5,065 bases of DNA from an uncultured Clostridiaceae bacterium (GTDB taxonomy: Bacteria; Bacillota; Clostridia; Lachnospirales; Lachnospiraceae), in the NCBI GenBank assembly GCA_949948825.1, contig CATLIJ010000210.1, positions 1-5,065 of the forward strand, read 5' to 3'. A program made the translations under genes and the position numbers. The notes beneath the pieces were generated by a model. It did no database searches and was not told the DNA's origin. It saw only the letters and a list, made by a program, of their open reading frames with translations. Below, in pieces: positions 1-4,180 of the stretch. Within the stretch, counting starts at the first letter, position 1. Every line of letters begins with the position of its first letter.

Positions 1-295
1 TCTGCTCTCTTTTAATGCGAACCTGCTCCCCGTAAGGTATGCTCTGCATAAGGCAGCCGCCGCAGGTTCCAAAGTGAGGGCATCTGTTTTTCTCCGTCTC
101 CAGGGGCGACTCCCTCTCCACCTTTAAAAGCCGGCCCTCGCATTTTCCGTTTCGCTTTTTATTTATGGCAAATGTGATCTCCTGTCCCGGAAGCCCGTTT
201 TTTACAACTGCCTTTTCATTGTCTATGTAGACCACTCCTCTGTCGGGAAATTCCATTCTGTCCACGATACCTGTATAAACTTGTCCTTTTTTCAT
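1..295 (-). CDS. rlmD: 23S rRNA uracil-C5 methyltransferase (RlmD/RumA/RlmCD type), N-terminal part
   Basis: Enzymes of this family transfer a methyl group from S-adenosylmethionine to C5 of a uracil in 23S rRNA; in Gram-positives one enzyme may modify two sites. The visible 98 codons begin MKKGQVYTGIVDRMEFPDRG, a TRAM-like beta-barrel RNA-binding domain (about residues 1-60). A cysteine cluster follows: C72-x5-C78-x2-C81, reading CPHFGTCGGC, which is the [4Fe-4S] ligand motif of RumA/RlmD. An extra Cys lies at 52. The SAM-binding and catalytic half is beyond the left edge, so the copy cannot be judged intact. The ATG at 293-295 is supported by AAAGGA (305-310) about nine bases upstream. The gene lies behind a terminator, so it probably has its own promoter in 296-350, but I see no convincing boxes there. 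The family call is firm; which uracil is modified is not decided here. Confidence 0.9.
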   Translation of the reverse strand, partial: MKKGQVYTGIVDRMEFPDRGVVYIDNEKAVVKNGLPGQEITFAINKKRNGKCEGRLLKVERESPLETEKNRCPHFGTCGGCLMQSIPYGEQVRIKREQ

Positions 296-350
296 GTCCG
301 GGATTCCTTTCTGTCAAAACATAGGTTCTGCATCTTTAAAATCATTGTCT

Positions 351-383
351 AAAAAAGGGACATTGCCTGTGCAATATCCCTTT
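351..383 (-). terminator. Rho-independent terminator after the acidic membrane protein gene
   Basis: On the minus strand a 10-bp stem (GGGATATTGC pairing with GCAATGTCCC, one G-U pair) encloses a 4-base loop and is followed directly by six T residues (351-356). It starts 24 bases past the stop codon of the 102-residue gene, in the right orientation, and separates that gene from rlmD. The stem is complete and the T run is contiguous, so this is the best terminator in the window. Confidence 0.88.
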
Positions 384-406
384 GATGTTTCCTTTATATT
401 GTTGGC

Positions 407-715
407 CTATTCCTCTGTGTCTTTCTTCTCCTCTTTTTCTGAGTCCGACTCGTCCTCAAAAAAGTCATCATCAAAGTCATCGTCAAAATCGTCCTCAAAA
501 TCTTCCAGATAGTCCGGTGTAAAGAAACGATACACGGCATATGCGATGGCTGCGATGGCAGCTACGGCTCCGATAATGGCAAGAGCCCACAGGATATTGT
601 TTTTCTTCTTGTCCTCTTCTTCTTTTCTGTGGAGGAATTCATTGAGTCTTGTGGAGTTCATAATATCCTCCATGCGATTCATGGCGTCCTTGCCCATGAT
701 GTCTAATTTATTCAT
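407..715 (-). CDS. Small single-pass membrane protein with repetitive acidic Asp/Phe tail
   Basis: This 102-residue protein has three parts. A charged N-terminus (1-40) contains Met-rich MNKLDIMGKDAMNRME and a basic/acidic patch EEEDKKK. One strongly hydrophobic Ala/Ile helix follows (about 41-62). The C-terminal tail (66-102) is extremely acidic, built on D-F-x-D units followed by Ser/Glu/Lys. There is no signal-peptidase site, and the Lys-rich stretch just before the helix suggests an inside N-terminus and an external acidic tail; that topology is inferred. The ATG at 713-715 is chosen over upstream starts because GGAAGGA lies eight bases ahead; a longer frame reaching 832 would run over the promoter. 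Similar proteins occur beside rlmD in gut Clostridia, as far as I recall, but no function is known to me. A promoter lies upstream and a strong terminator downstream, so it looks monocistronic. Confidence 0.85.
   Translation of the reverse strand: MNKLDIMGKDAMNRMEDIMNSTRLNEFLHRKEEEDKKKNNILWALAIIGAVAAIAAIAYAVYRFFTPDYLEDFEDDFDDDFDDDFFEDESDSEKEEKKDTEE
461..502 (-). repeat. 12-base coding repeat encoding D-F-D/E-D units
   Basis: Three complete and one partial 12-base units of the form GAY TTT GAN GAY lie in tandem inside the acidic tail (residues 72-85 of the 102-residue protein). The units differ mainly at third positions, so the peptide repeat is better kept than the DNA, suggesting selection on the protein rather than recent slippage. 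Confidence 0.7.
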
Positions 716-766
716 TGTCCGATCCTTCCTTTCCTGGTTATCCTTTTCGGCCTTTGTTCTTTCTAT

Positions 767-789
767 ATGTCCATTGCCTATATGGACAT
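767..789. promoter_or_regulatory. 8-bp inverted repeat overlapping the -10 box (candidate operator)
   Basis: ATGTCCAT and ATGGACAT form perfect 8-bp arms separated by 7 bases. One arm ends inside the -10 hexamer of the promoter for the 102-residue protein and the other lies around +10 to +20. This is where a repressor would block initiation. As RNA it would be a 5'-leader hairpin about 50 bases before the ribosome site. The structure is visible; the regulatory role is inferred. Confidence 0.45.
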
Positions 790-796
790 TATACCA
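788..796 (-). promoter_or_regulatory. Extended -10 promoter for the acidic membrane protein gene
   Basis: The minus strand reads TGGTATAAT, a consensus TATAAT (788-793) preceded by the TGn extension (794-796). The region 17 bases upstream (811-816, TAGTAA) is a poor -35 box, as is usual for extended -10 promoters. The distance to the ATG at 715 leaves a leader of about 65 bases. Confidence 0.65.
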
Positions 797-861
797 CCTT
801 TTCCATGAATTTACTATCCTAATTTTACCCAAATCATGGAAATTTTATTCCAAACATTACA

Positions 862-956
862 GTTCACTGGTGCCCAGCAGACTGTAACCCACACTGCCAT
901 TTAAAATCGCCCGCAGCAGTGGTCTGCCTGGTGCGCTGTCATTACGTGCAGTGAAC
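862..956. repeat. Imperfect intergenic hairpin repeat, interrupted at its right end by a MITE-like element
   Basis: Outer arms GTTCACTG (862-869) and CAGTGAAC (949-956) are perfect complements. Nested inside are GCAGAC/GTCTGC (877-882 with 922-927) and CACTGC/GCAGTG (892-897 with 916-921), giving a bulged stem-loop about 95 bases long with no reading frame. It resembles the small palindromic repeats scattered between genes in gut Clostridia; copy number cannot be seen here. The neighbouring element inserted into its right arm and duplicated GCAGTGAAC. Confidence 0.55.
948..956. repeat. 9-bp target-site duplication, left copy
   Basis: GCAGTGAAC here is repeated exactly at 1137-1145, immediately outside the two inverted ends of the 180-bp element. 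Identical flanking direct repeats are the mark of transposition. Confidence 0.8.
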
Positions 957-1136
957 CAATGTCATTTAGTTAAGCGGATTCTGCTTTGGCCCCAAGGGCT
1001 CCATCTCCTGTCAGGGTGAATTAATGCCGAGGAGAAGAGACCTGTTTTTCGGGCTCTTTGGAACGTTTGACAATTCTGAACCCTGACAGGAGATGGAGCC
1101 CTTGGGGCCTGCGACAACCTTAACTAAATGACATTG
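957..1136. mobile_element. 180-bp MITE-like element with IS4-like ends
   Basis: The ends are an 18-bp perfect inverted repeat, CAATGTCATTTAGTTAAG at 957-974 and its complement at 1119-1136. Flanking 9-bp duplications (948-956, 1137-1145) show it moved as a unit. Inside, a second perfect inverted repeat of 30 bp (988-1017 with 1080-1109) is offset from the first by unpaired 13- and 9-base segments. The central 62 bases hold a further small dyad (AAGAG/CTCTT, 1035-1058). No reading frame of useful length is present, so movement would need a transposase supplied elsewhere. From memory, the E. coli IS4 end reads TAATGCCGATCAGTTAAG, which matches at most positions, and 9-13 bp duplications suit IS4-related families. 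The source family is therefore probable, not proved. As RNA it would fold into one long rod on either strand. Confidence 0.85.
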
Positions 1137-1145
1137 GCAGTGAAC
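1137..1145. repeat. 9-bp target-site duplication, right copy
   Basis: GCAGTGAAC, identical to 948-956. Removing 957-1145 restores a continuous hairpin repeat followed by AATAACTTCC. Confidence 0.8.
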
Positions 1146-1183
1146 AATAACTTCCAAACCTCCGTGTGTCCGGCAAAAATCAT

Positions 1184-1275
1184 TTTTCAAACACGCTCTG
1201 GTACTGCCTTGCGGAAATAGCGAGTGTTTTATTCACTGGAATTTCCGCAAGGCAGTACTAGAGCGTGTCTGAAAA
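1184..1275. repeat. Long hairpin made of an insertion-sequence end plus its flank, in inverted copies
   Basis: Positions 1184-1218 pair with 1241-1275 over 35 bp with two mismatches (at 1190/1269 and 1200/1259). The inner 18 bp (GTACTGCCTTGCGGAAAT, 1201-1218) are perfect, and the loop holds AGTG/CACT (1223-1226, 1234-1237). The outer part of the right arm is the left end of the insertion sequence. The left arm is a diverged copy of the insertion sequence right-end junction (compare 2126-2164). It may be a remnant of a second element copy or a pre-existing palindromic repeat that the element targeted. Confidence 0.75.
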
Positions 1276-1278
1276 TTA
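1261..1278. repeat. Left terminal inverted repeat of the insertion sequence
   Basis: GAGCGTGTCTGAAAATTA, the exact complement of 2123-2140. It lies downstream of the transposase stop codon at 1290-1292, leaving only a short non-coding gap. Confidence 0.88.
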
Positions 1279-1289
1279 TTTGGATTTGG

Positions 1290-1721
1290 TTATTTTAACC
1301 AAATCAGGATTGAGGCAAGGCAAATAAAGCCCATATAAGTAAACGCCAGTTTGTCATAACGTGTTGCAATCCGGCGGAAAGCTTTCAGTTTGAGAAAAAA
1401 TTTCTCAACCAGATGACGCTCTTTATAAAGCCACCAGTCACACCGGCGTTCAAATTTGGCTCCATTTCTGGATGGTATCGTTGGCTCTCCGTTCCGGCCA
1501 TAAATATAATCCAGCAGCTTAATACTGTCGTATCCCCGGTCAGCCACAACCTGGCTTCCTTCTATATCAATAGGATCTAGCACCGGAATGGCATAATTAA
1601 TGTCATTTCGCTGTCCTTCGCTCAGCATGATATATACGGGATACCCATAGGCATCCACTACTGCATGGATTTTGGTGCTTGCACCTCCGCGGCTGTGTCC
1701 GATTTCATTGGAAGGCCCCCT
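1290..1721 (-). CDS. IS5-family transposase, second frame (OrfB, DDE catalytic part)
   Basis: This frame supplies the second and third catalytic residues of an RNase H-fold DDE transposase, which cuts the element ends and joins them to target DNA. Read from the shift site it starts RGPSNEIGHSRGGASTKIHA, a typical IS5/IS427 block. It continues with VVADRGYDS (second Asp, about 172 in the fused protein) and ends with the signature R-x3-E-x6-K in ERHLVEKFFLKLK (Glu about 217). A GTG at 1656-1658 could start a separate 122-residue product, but it has no good ribosome site and would omit conserved residues. Translation by -1 shifting from OrfA is therefore preferred. The fused protein would be about 254 residues, normal for the group, with no premature stop. 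The stop is TAA at 1290-1292. Confidence 0.85.
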   Translation of the reverse strand, partial: RGPSNEIGHSRGGASTKIHAVVDAYGYPVYIMLSEGQRNDINYAIPVLDPIDIEGSQVVADRGYDSIKLLDYIYGRNGEPTIPSRNGAKFERRCDWWLYKERHLVEKFFLKLKAFRRIATRYDKLAFTYMGFICLASILIWLK

Positions 1722-2053
1722 TTTTTGGCACCAGCACTGTGCTGGTGGGCTTTGACGATGGTTGCATCCAGAAACAGTTCATCCAGTTCCGCCTCCAGAC
1801 TGAGTACACGGAAGATATTATCCAGTATCCCGGCCTCAATCCACTTGCGGAAACGGCTGTATACAGATTTCCACGGGCCATAACGCTCAGGGAGGTCACG
1901 CCAGGGGGCCCCGCTGCGGGCAATCCAGACCATGGCATTTATCATTAAACGGTTATCCTTGGATGGCCGTCCGGGTCTGCTGTTTTTTTCCGCCGGGAGG
2001 AGGGGCGCAATCTGCTCCCATTCCTGGTCAGTTAATTCATAACGCCTCGTCAT
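1658..2053 (-). CDS. IS5-family transposase, first frame (OrfA, DNA-binding part)
   Basis: OrfA carries the N-terminal helix-turn-helix region that recognises the element ends (DUF4096-like: RRYELTDQEWEQIAPLLP at the start, then GRPSKDNRLMINAMVWIARS and GAPWRDLPERYGPWKSVYSR). It also carries the first catalytic Asp in LFLDATIVKAHQH (about residue 96). Standing alone it gives 131 residues, with the last part after KK out of the conserved frame. The ATG at 2051-2053 is chosen because GGGG lies about eight bases upstream; the GTG at 2060-2062 would overlap that site. OrfA alone may act as a regulator of transposition, as in related elements; that is inference. The -1 slip at 1716-1726 fuses it to OrfB. 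Confidence 0.85.
   Translation of the reverse strand: MTRRYELTDQEWEQIAPLLPAEKNSRPGRPSKDNRLMINAMVWIARSGAPWRDLPERYGPWKSVYSRFRKWIEAGILDNIFRVLSLEAELDELFLDATIVKAHQHSAGAKKGGLPMKSDTAAEVQAPKSMQ
1716..1726 (-). other. Programmed -1 frameshift site joining OrfA and OrfB
   Basis: The minus strand reads AAAAAAGGGGG. In the OrfA frame this is AAA AAA GGG; slipping back one base gives AGG GGG CCT and enters the OrfB frame, restoring the conserved transposase sequence without a gap. The codon phase is not a textbook X-XXY-YYZ heptamer, so slippage of one Lys tRNA, or RNA polymerase slippage on A6G5, could do it. Confidence 0.75.
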
Positions 2054-2060
2054 TACAAAC

Positions 2061-2097
2061 ACCCCTTTTTTCTTTATTCTATCATAGAATTCGGGGT
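2061..2097 (-). promoter_or_regulatory. Transposase 5' leader with dyads able to hide the ribosome binding site
   Basis: On the minus strand ACCCC (2093-2097) can pair with GGGGT (2061-2065), which is the ribosome binding site of OrfA. Between them sits a perfect dyad, ATTCTA-TGA-TAGAAT (2076-2090). A transcript entering from outside would fold and mask the site, whereas a transcript starting within the element near 2076-2090 would lack the blocking strand. TATGAT or TAGAAT here could be a -10 box, with no clear -35 partner. Confidence 0.4.
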
Positions 2098-2122
2098 AAA
2101 AACATATGTTTTGTGCATTTTT

Positions 2123-2140
2123 TAATTTTCAGACACGCTC
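2123..2140. repeat. Right terminal inverted repeat of the insertion sequence
   Basis: TAATTTTCAGACACGCTC, the exact complement of 1261-1278, followed by TA and then by a half copy of the palindrome found on the other side. Confidence 0.88.
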
Positions 2141-2142
2141 TA

Positions 2143-2164
2143 GTACTGCCCTGCGGAAATAACG
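2143..2164. repeat. Half palindrome flanking the insertion sequence
   Basis: GTACTGCCCTGCGGAAAT (2143-2160) is a one-mismatch complement of 1241-1258 on the other side of the element. It is also a direct near-copy of 1201-1218 (one mismatch). Deleting the insertion sequence and one TA gives a single palindrome with about 18-bp arms centred on TA. Confidence 0.7.
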
Positions 2165-2200
2165 GTAAAGAAAGTGCTTGATATTTGTGTCATCTGTGCA

Positions 2201-2407
2201 TCATTCGGCCTTATGAAAAATAACGGTCTTCTCCTTCATGGATATTTTTCCAACCTGATAGCCATATTCCAGAAGTTCCTTTTTATATTTTAGAAACGAG
2301 TGGTCGATTGGTATCCCTGCAGCATTCTGTATTTCCTCAAATGTCATCTTAAAAGACTGGCTTCCGTTTCTCTTCACATATTCCCATAAAGGCTTATACT
2401 TGCTCAT
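2201..2407 (-). CDS. Conserved small soluble protein, 68 residues, unknown function
   Basis: The protein begins MSKYKPLWEYVKRNGSQSFK, continues MTFEEIQNAAGIPIDHSFLK and ends in a Lys/Tyr-rich helix followed by a strand-like GKISMKEKTVIF. The K-Y-x-P-L-W-x-Y opening and T-F-E-E-I-x-x-x-A-G-x-P-I block recall a common small domain of bacterial proteins (possibly related to DUF7662), known to me only as of unknown function. There are no membrane helices, signal peptide or cysteines. The ATG at 2405-2407 is chosen over an upstream in-frame start because AAAGGAG lies eight bases ahead. The promoter at 2463-2468 suggests independent transcription. No hairpin terminator is visible in the short gap to the insertion sequence; the half palindrome at 2143-2160 may originally have helped end the transcript. 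I cannot assign a role. Confidence 0.82.
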   Translation of the reverse strand: MSKYKPLWEYVKRNGSQSFKMTFEEIQNAAGIPIDHSFLKYKKELLEYGYQVGKISMKEKTVIFHKAE

Positions 2408-2462
2408 GAGCCTGACTCCTTTCAAATATTTTTTGCATGACAGTATGACATTCTTAATTTTC

Positions 2463-2468
2463 ATTATA
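2463..2468 (-). promoter_or_regulatory. -10 box of the 68-residue protein gene
   Basis: The minus strand carries a perfect TATAAT about 56 bases before the ATG. No good -35 hexamer is present at 15-18 bases spacing. An imperfect 7-bp dyad (2472-2478 with 2494-2500) covers the place where it would be, which may mean an activator is needed. A direct repeat ATGACA-gt-ATGACA (2437-2450 on the plus strand) lies in the leader. Confidence 0.5.
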
Positions 2469-2510
2469 GGCGGCCTGCACACCGCAATCTGAAGCAGACC
2501 GTTTTACTGA

Positions 2511-2639
2511 TTACCCATGCTTCTTTTTTCCCTTTCTATTTGCTTTTTCTATTTGGCCAGTAATATCAGTCCATCCGCTCAATTCCTTAAAAAAGCCATA
2601 TTTCAGATAACCTGCCAGCCAGAATTTTACCTGTGTCAC
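2511..2639 (-). other. Open 42-codon tail in frame behind the 318-residue gene: small ORF or severed C-terminus
   Basis: After the TAA at 2649-2651 the same frame stays open for 45 codons (2648 down to 2514) to a TAA at 2511-2513. The peptide looks protein-like: TQVKFWLAGYLKYGFFKELS, then GWTDITGQIEK, ending in basic ANRKGKKKHG. A GTG at 2637-2639 could start a 42-residue product, but its only ribosome-site-like sequence (AGGAA) is two bases away, too close to work well. The alternative is that the upstream gene once encoded about 364 residues and acquired a stop. Nothing else explains this stretch. I do not recognise the peptide. Confidence 0.4.
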
Positions 2640-2648
2640 AGTTCCTGT

Positions 2649-3605
2649 TTACGCCAGAAACCTGGTATCTCCTCTTTTGGTATCATTGGCACGCCAGATC
2701 ACCATCAAGTCATTTTGAACGCCGGGAAACAGATCCACCGCCCCCGCTCCCCACTCCAGGACTGCCTTCAGATATTTTCTCTCATGGATGCCTTCAATGG
2801 CCAATTCCACGTCCCTGGCAGAAAAAAATTTATGTTCGTCATGCCAGCTCTCACCAAAAATCACCAGGAGCTGATGCCAGCAGTTCAATTGGCCTTTCTG
2901 ACTGGTCAGAAGCTGGTGCCAGAAAGATTCCACGCTTTCCTGCGAGGTATCTGTTTCGTCTGAACAGATACCTGATTCATCCCGCCAGGTATTGTCCTCG
3001 TTTTGGCTGACGGCTCCTTCATCCTGCCGGGCTTTTATTTCAATGTTTTCCCATCCGGAAAAATCGGGGATGCCTGCCAGCAGCTGTTTCATCCACTCTA
3101 CTGCCGTATCAGGCTCTGTGCTTTTCTGATATATCCGGTATCCATCCTTTGGCATTTCAAAAAATGCCACAAAAATAATATTGCCATGATAAATACATAA
3201 AACCTGATTTAACAAGCCATGTTCTCCGGCAGAAAGAGGCGGCAGCACCTGGATATCAAAATGTTTGGGCTCTCCACTTTCCGCAAGAATGCCTATCTGC
3301 CCCCGCAAAACTTCCGGCGTAACCAGAGAGCTCTTGTTTCCCGATGTATCAGTGAGAATAAATTGGCTGGCCGGCGCCTGTTCCGGTCTTCTATCCGGTC
3401 TGACCAAATCCCGCACTCCATCCCATATTCCCAGCAAACCAAATCCCGCCATGCCGATTCCTATCAGAAGCCGGACAATACCAATCCATTCATTCATTTC
3501 AGCAAGTCCCAAAGCTGTCAGGCCGAATCCAAGAAATGCCCCGTAACCTCCCAATATAAGAGGTATCAGGTGCAGCCGTTTTCTTGTTCTGTTATTTTTT
3601 ATCAT
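2649..3605 (-). CDS. Membrane-anchored protein of unknown function, 318 residues
   Basis: Two hydrophobic helices lie near the N-terminus (about residues 11-34 and 40-61, with Gly-rich packing such as GGYGAFLGFGLTALGLA). A basic stretch RPDRRPEQ follows, then a mixed alpha/beta soluble part of about 240 residues. This contains IFVAFFEMPKDGYRIYQK (about 144-161), an acidic linker (about 190-225) and a Trp/His-rich end with a duplicated WHQLL (229-233 and 243-247). The basic N-terminus and the Arg-rich segment after the second helix place the soluble part in the cytoplasm by the positive-inside rule (inference). The ATG at 3603-3605 has a strong AAAGGAG six to seven bases upstream. It follows the DUF6608-like gene by 57 bases and is probably co-transcribed. 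The stop may be a late nonsense change, since the frame stays open afterwards. I do not recognise the family. Confidence 0.8.
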   Translation of the reverse strand: MIKNNRTRKRLHLIPLILGGYGAFLGFGLTALGLAEMNEWIGIVRLLIGIGMAGFGLLGIWDGVRDLVRPDRRPEQAPASQFILTDTSGNKSSLVTPEVLRGQIGILAESGEPKHFDIQVLPPLSAGEHGLLNQVLCIYHGNIIFVAFFEMPKDGYRIYQKSTEPDTAVEWMKQLLAGIPDFSGWENIEIKARQDEGAVSQNEDNTWRDESGICSDETDTSQESVESFWHQLLTSQKGQLNCWHQLLVIFGESWHDEHKFFSARDVELAIEGIHERKYLKAVLEWGAGAVDLFPGVQNDLMVIWRANDTKRGDTRFLA

Positions 3606-3662
3606 AATCTGCTCCTTTGCCAGTCTGATGAAGACGAACAGGAGATATATACCACAATGAAG

Positions 3663-4061
3663 CTATAAAGCGTTTTTCCTTTTCTTATAAGCGTGAATGG
3701 CGGTATTAACAATACATAACAGCATAAAAAGGCTGGTAAAGTTAATCCATATGTCCCTGTATGCTGTTTTTGCCAAAGGTTCCCTCAGTCCGGCAAACCA
3801 CACATAGGCAAACGCCAACATTTGAGACGGAATATACGCAGTCACGTATCTGAGGATCAAAGACTTAACAGGCAGATTGGTGCACAGCTCAAATGCTGCT
3901 ATCCCAATCAGAAGGATCACAGCTCTGTCTAATTCGTGCCAGTTACCGCTTGGATCTTCGTAAACACCATTGCAAAGATACGAAATGCTGCTTAACAATG
4001 TTATTACCGTATATATCATCGAATAAGCTGCCGCAATACGTATCCATCTCTTCCTATTCAT
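3663..4061 (-). CDS. Four-helix small membrane protein, DUF6608-like
   Basis: This 132-residue protein has four predicted membrane helices (about 8-29, 46-63, 67-90 and 103-124) and little else. The first loop has the acidic motif NGVYEDPSGNWHELDR, and the tail is basic (AYKKRKNAL). The pattern, especially YEDPSGNWHELDRA and AYRDIWINFT, recalls a small Clostridia membrane family listed as DUF6608. I am moderately sure of the match, and no function is known to me. The ATG at 4059-4061 is preceded by GGAG six bases upstream. A promoter (4152-4180) with an adjacent dyad drives it, and it is probably the first gene of a two-gene unit with the 318-residue membrane protein. Its position behind an ABC permease could hint at a shared envelope-related theme, but the terminator and separate promoter argue against one operon. 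Confidence 0.82.
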   Translation of the reverse strand: MNRKRWIRIAAAYSMIYTVITLLSSISYLCNGVYEDPSGNWHELDRAVILLIGIAAFELCTNLPVKSLILRYVTAYIPSQMLAFAYVWFAGLREPLAKTAYRDIWINFTSLFMLLCIVNTAIHAYKKRKNAL

Positions 4062-4151
4062 GTTCTTCTCCAGTCTGTCATAAATATATCCCTGGTTTCA
4101 TTAGCCGTCGTATAGGGAAAAAGTTATTCTTTTTATATGACTTTCCTGTAA

Positions 4152-4180
4152 ATTTTAACATCCTCAAAGCATTAGAACAA
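4152..4180 (-). promoter_or_regulatory. Promoter of the DUF6608-like gene
   Basis: The minus strand has -35 TTGTTC (4175-4180), a 17-base spacer and -10 TAAAAT (4152-4157). The TGT immediately before the -10 forms an extended TGn motif. The leader to the ATG at 4061 is about 85 bases. Confidence 0.65.

Larger units (their letters stand above)
1261..2140 (-). mobile_element. IS5-family (IS427-like group) insertion sequence, 880 bp, apparently complete
   Basis: Perfect 18-bp terminal inverted repeats, GAGCGTGTCTGAAAATTA at 1261-1278 and its complement at 2123-2140, bound the element. It is flanked on both sides by TA (1259-1260 and 2141-2142). Because the flanks and ends together read CTAG on each side, a 4-bp duplication with slightly shorter ends is equally possible. 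Inside are two overlapping minus-strand transposase frames joined by a -1 shift, and all DDE residues are intact, so the element is probably still mobile. Its size, end sequence and two-frame layout fit the IS427 group. The shared sequence extends about 20 bases past each end (left flank 1241-1258, right flank 2143-2160), so the true boundary could be wider. Confidence 0.88.

Noticed and set aside
1679..1948. Plus-strand frames opposite the transposase
   Set aside because: They mirror the conserved transposase sequence on the other strand and have no independent support.
1184..2164. CRISPR-like repeat array
   Set aside because: The repeated modules are three, in mixed orientation, with very unequal spacing and no cas genes; they are insertion-sequence ends and palindromes.
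2472..2500. Imperfect 7-bp dyad (GGCCTGC/GCAGACC) upstream of the 68-residue gene
   Set aside because: Considered as a terminator for the 318-residue gene, but it has a 15-base loop, a G-U pair and no T run; kept only as a note on the promoter.
2517..2963. Plus-strand reading frame of about 148 codons
   Set aside because: It lies opposite the well-supported minus-strand gene, has no good ribosome site, and its translation shows no domain-like pattern.
3219..3668. Plus-strand reading frame of about 149 codons
   Set aside because: Antisense to the membrane-anchored 318-residue gene, whose start and ribosome site are clear; composition is typical of a shadow frame.
3620..4077. Shared 8-mer CAGACTGG just before the ribosome sites of two neighbouring genes (3620-3627 and 4070-4077)
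   Set aside because: Eight bases repeated once is weak evidence, and the spacing to the two start codons differs.
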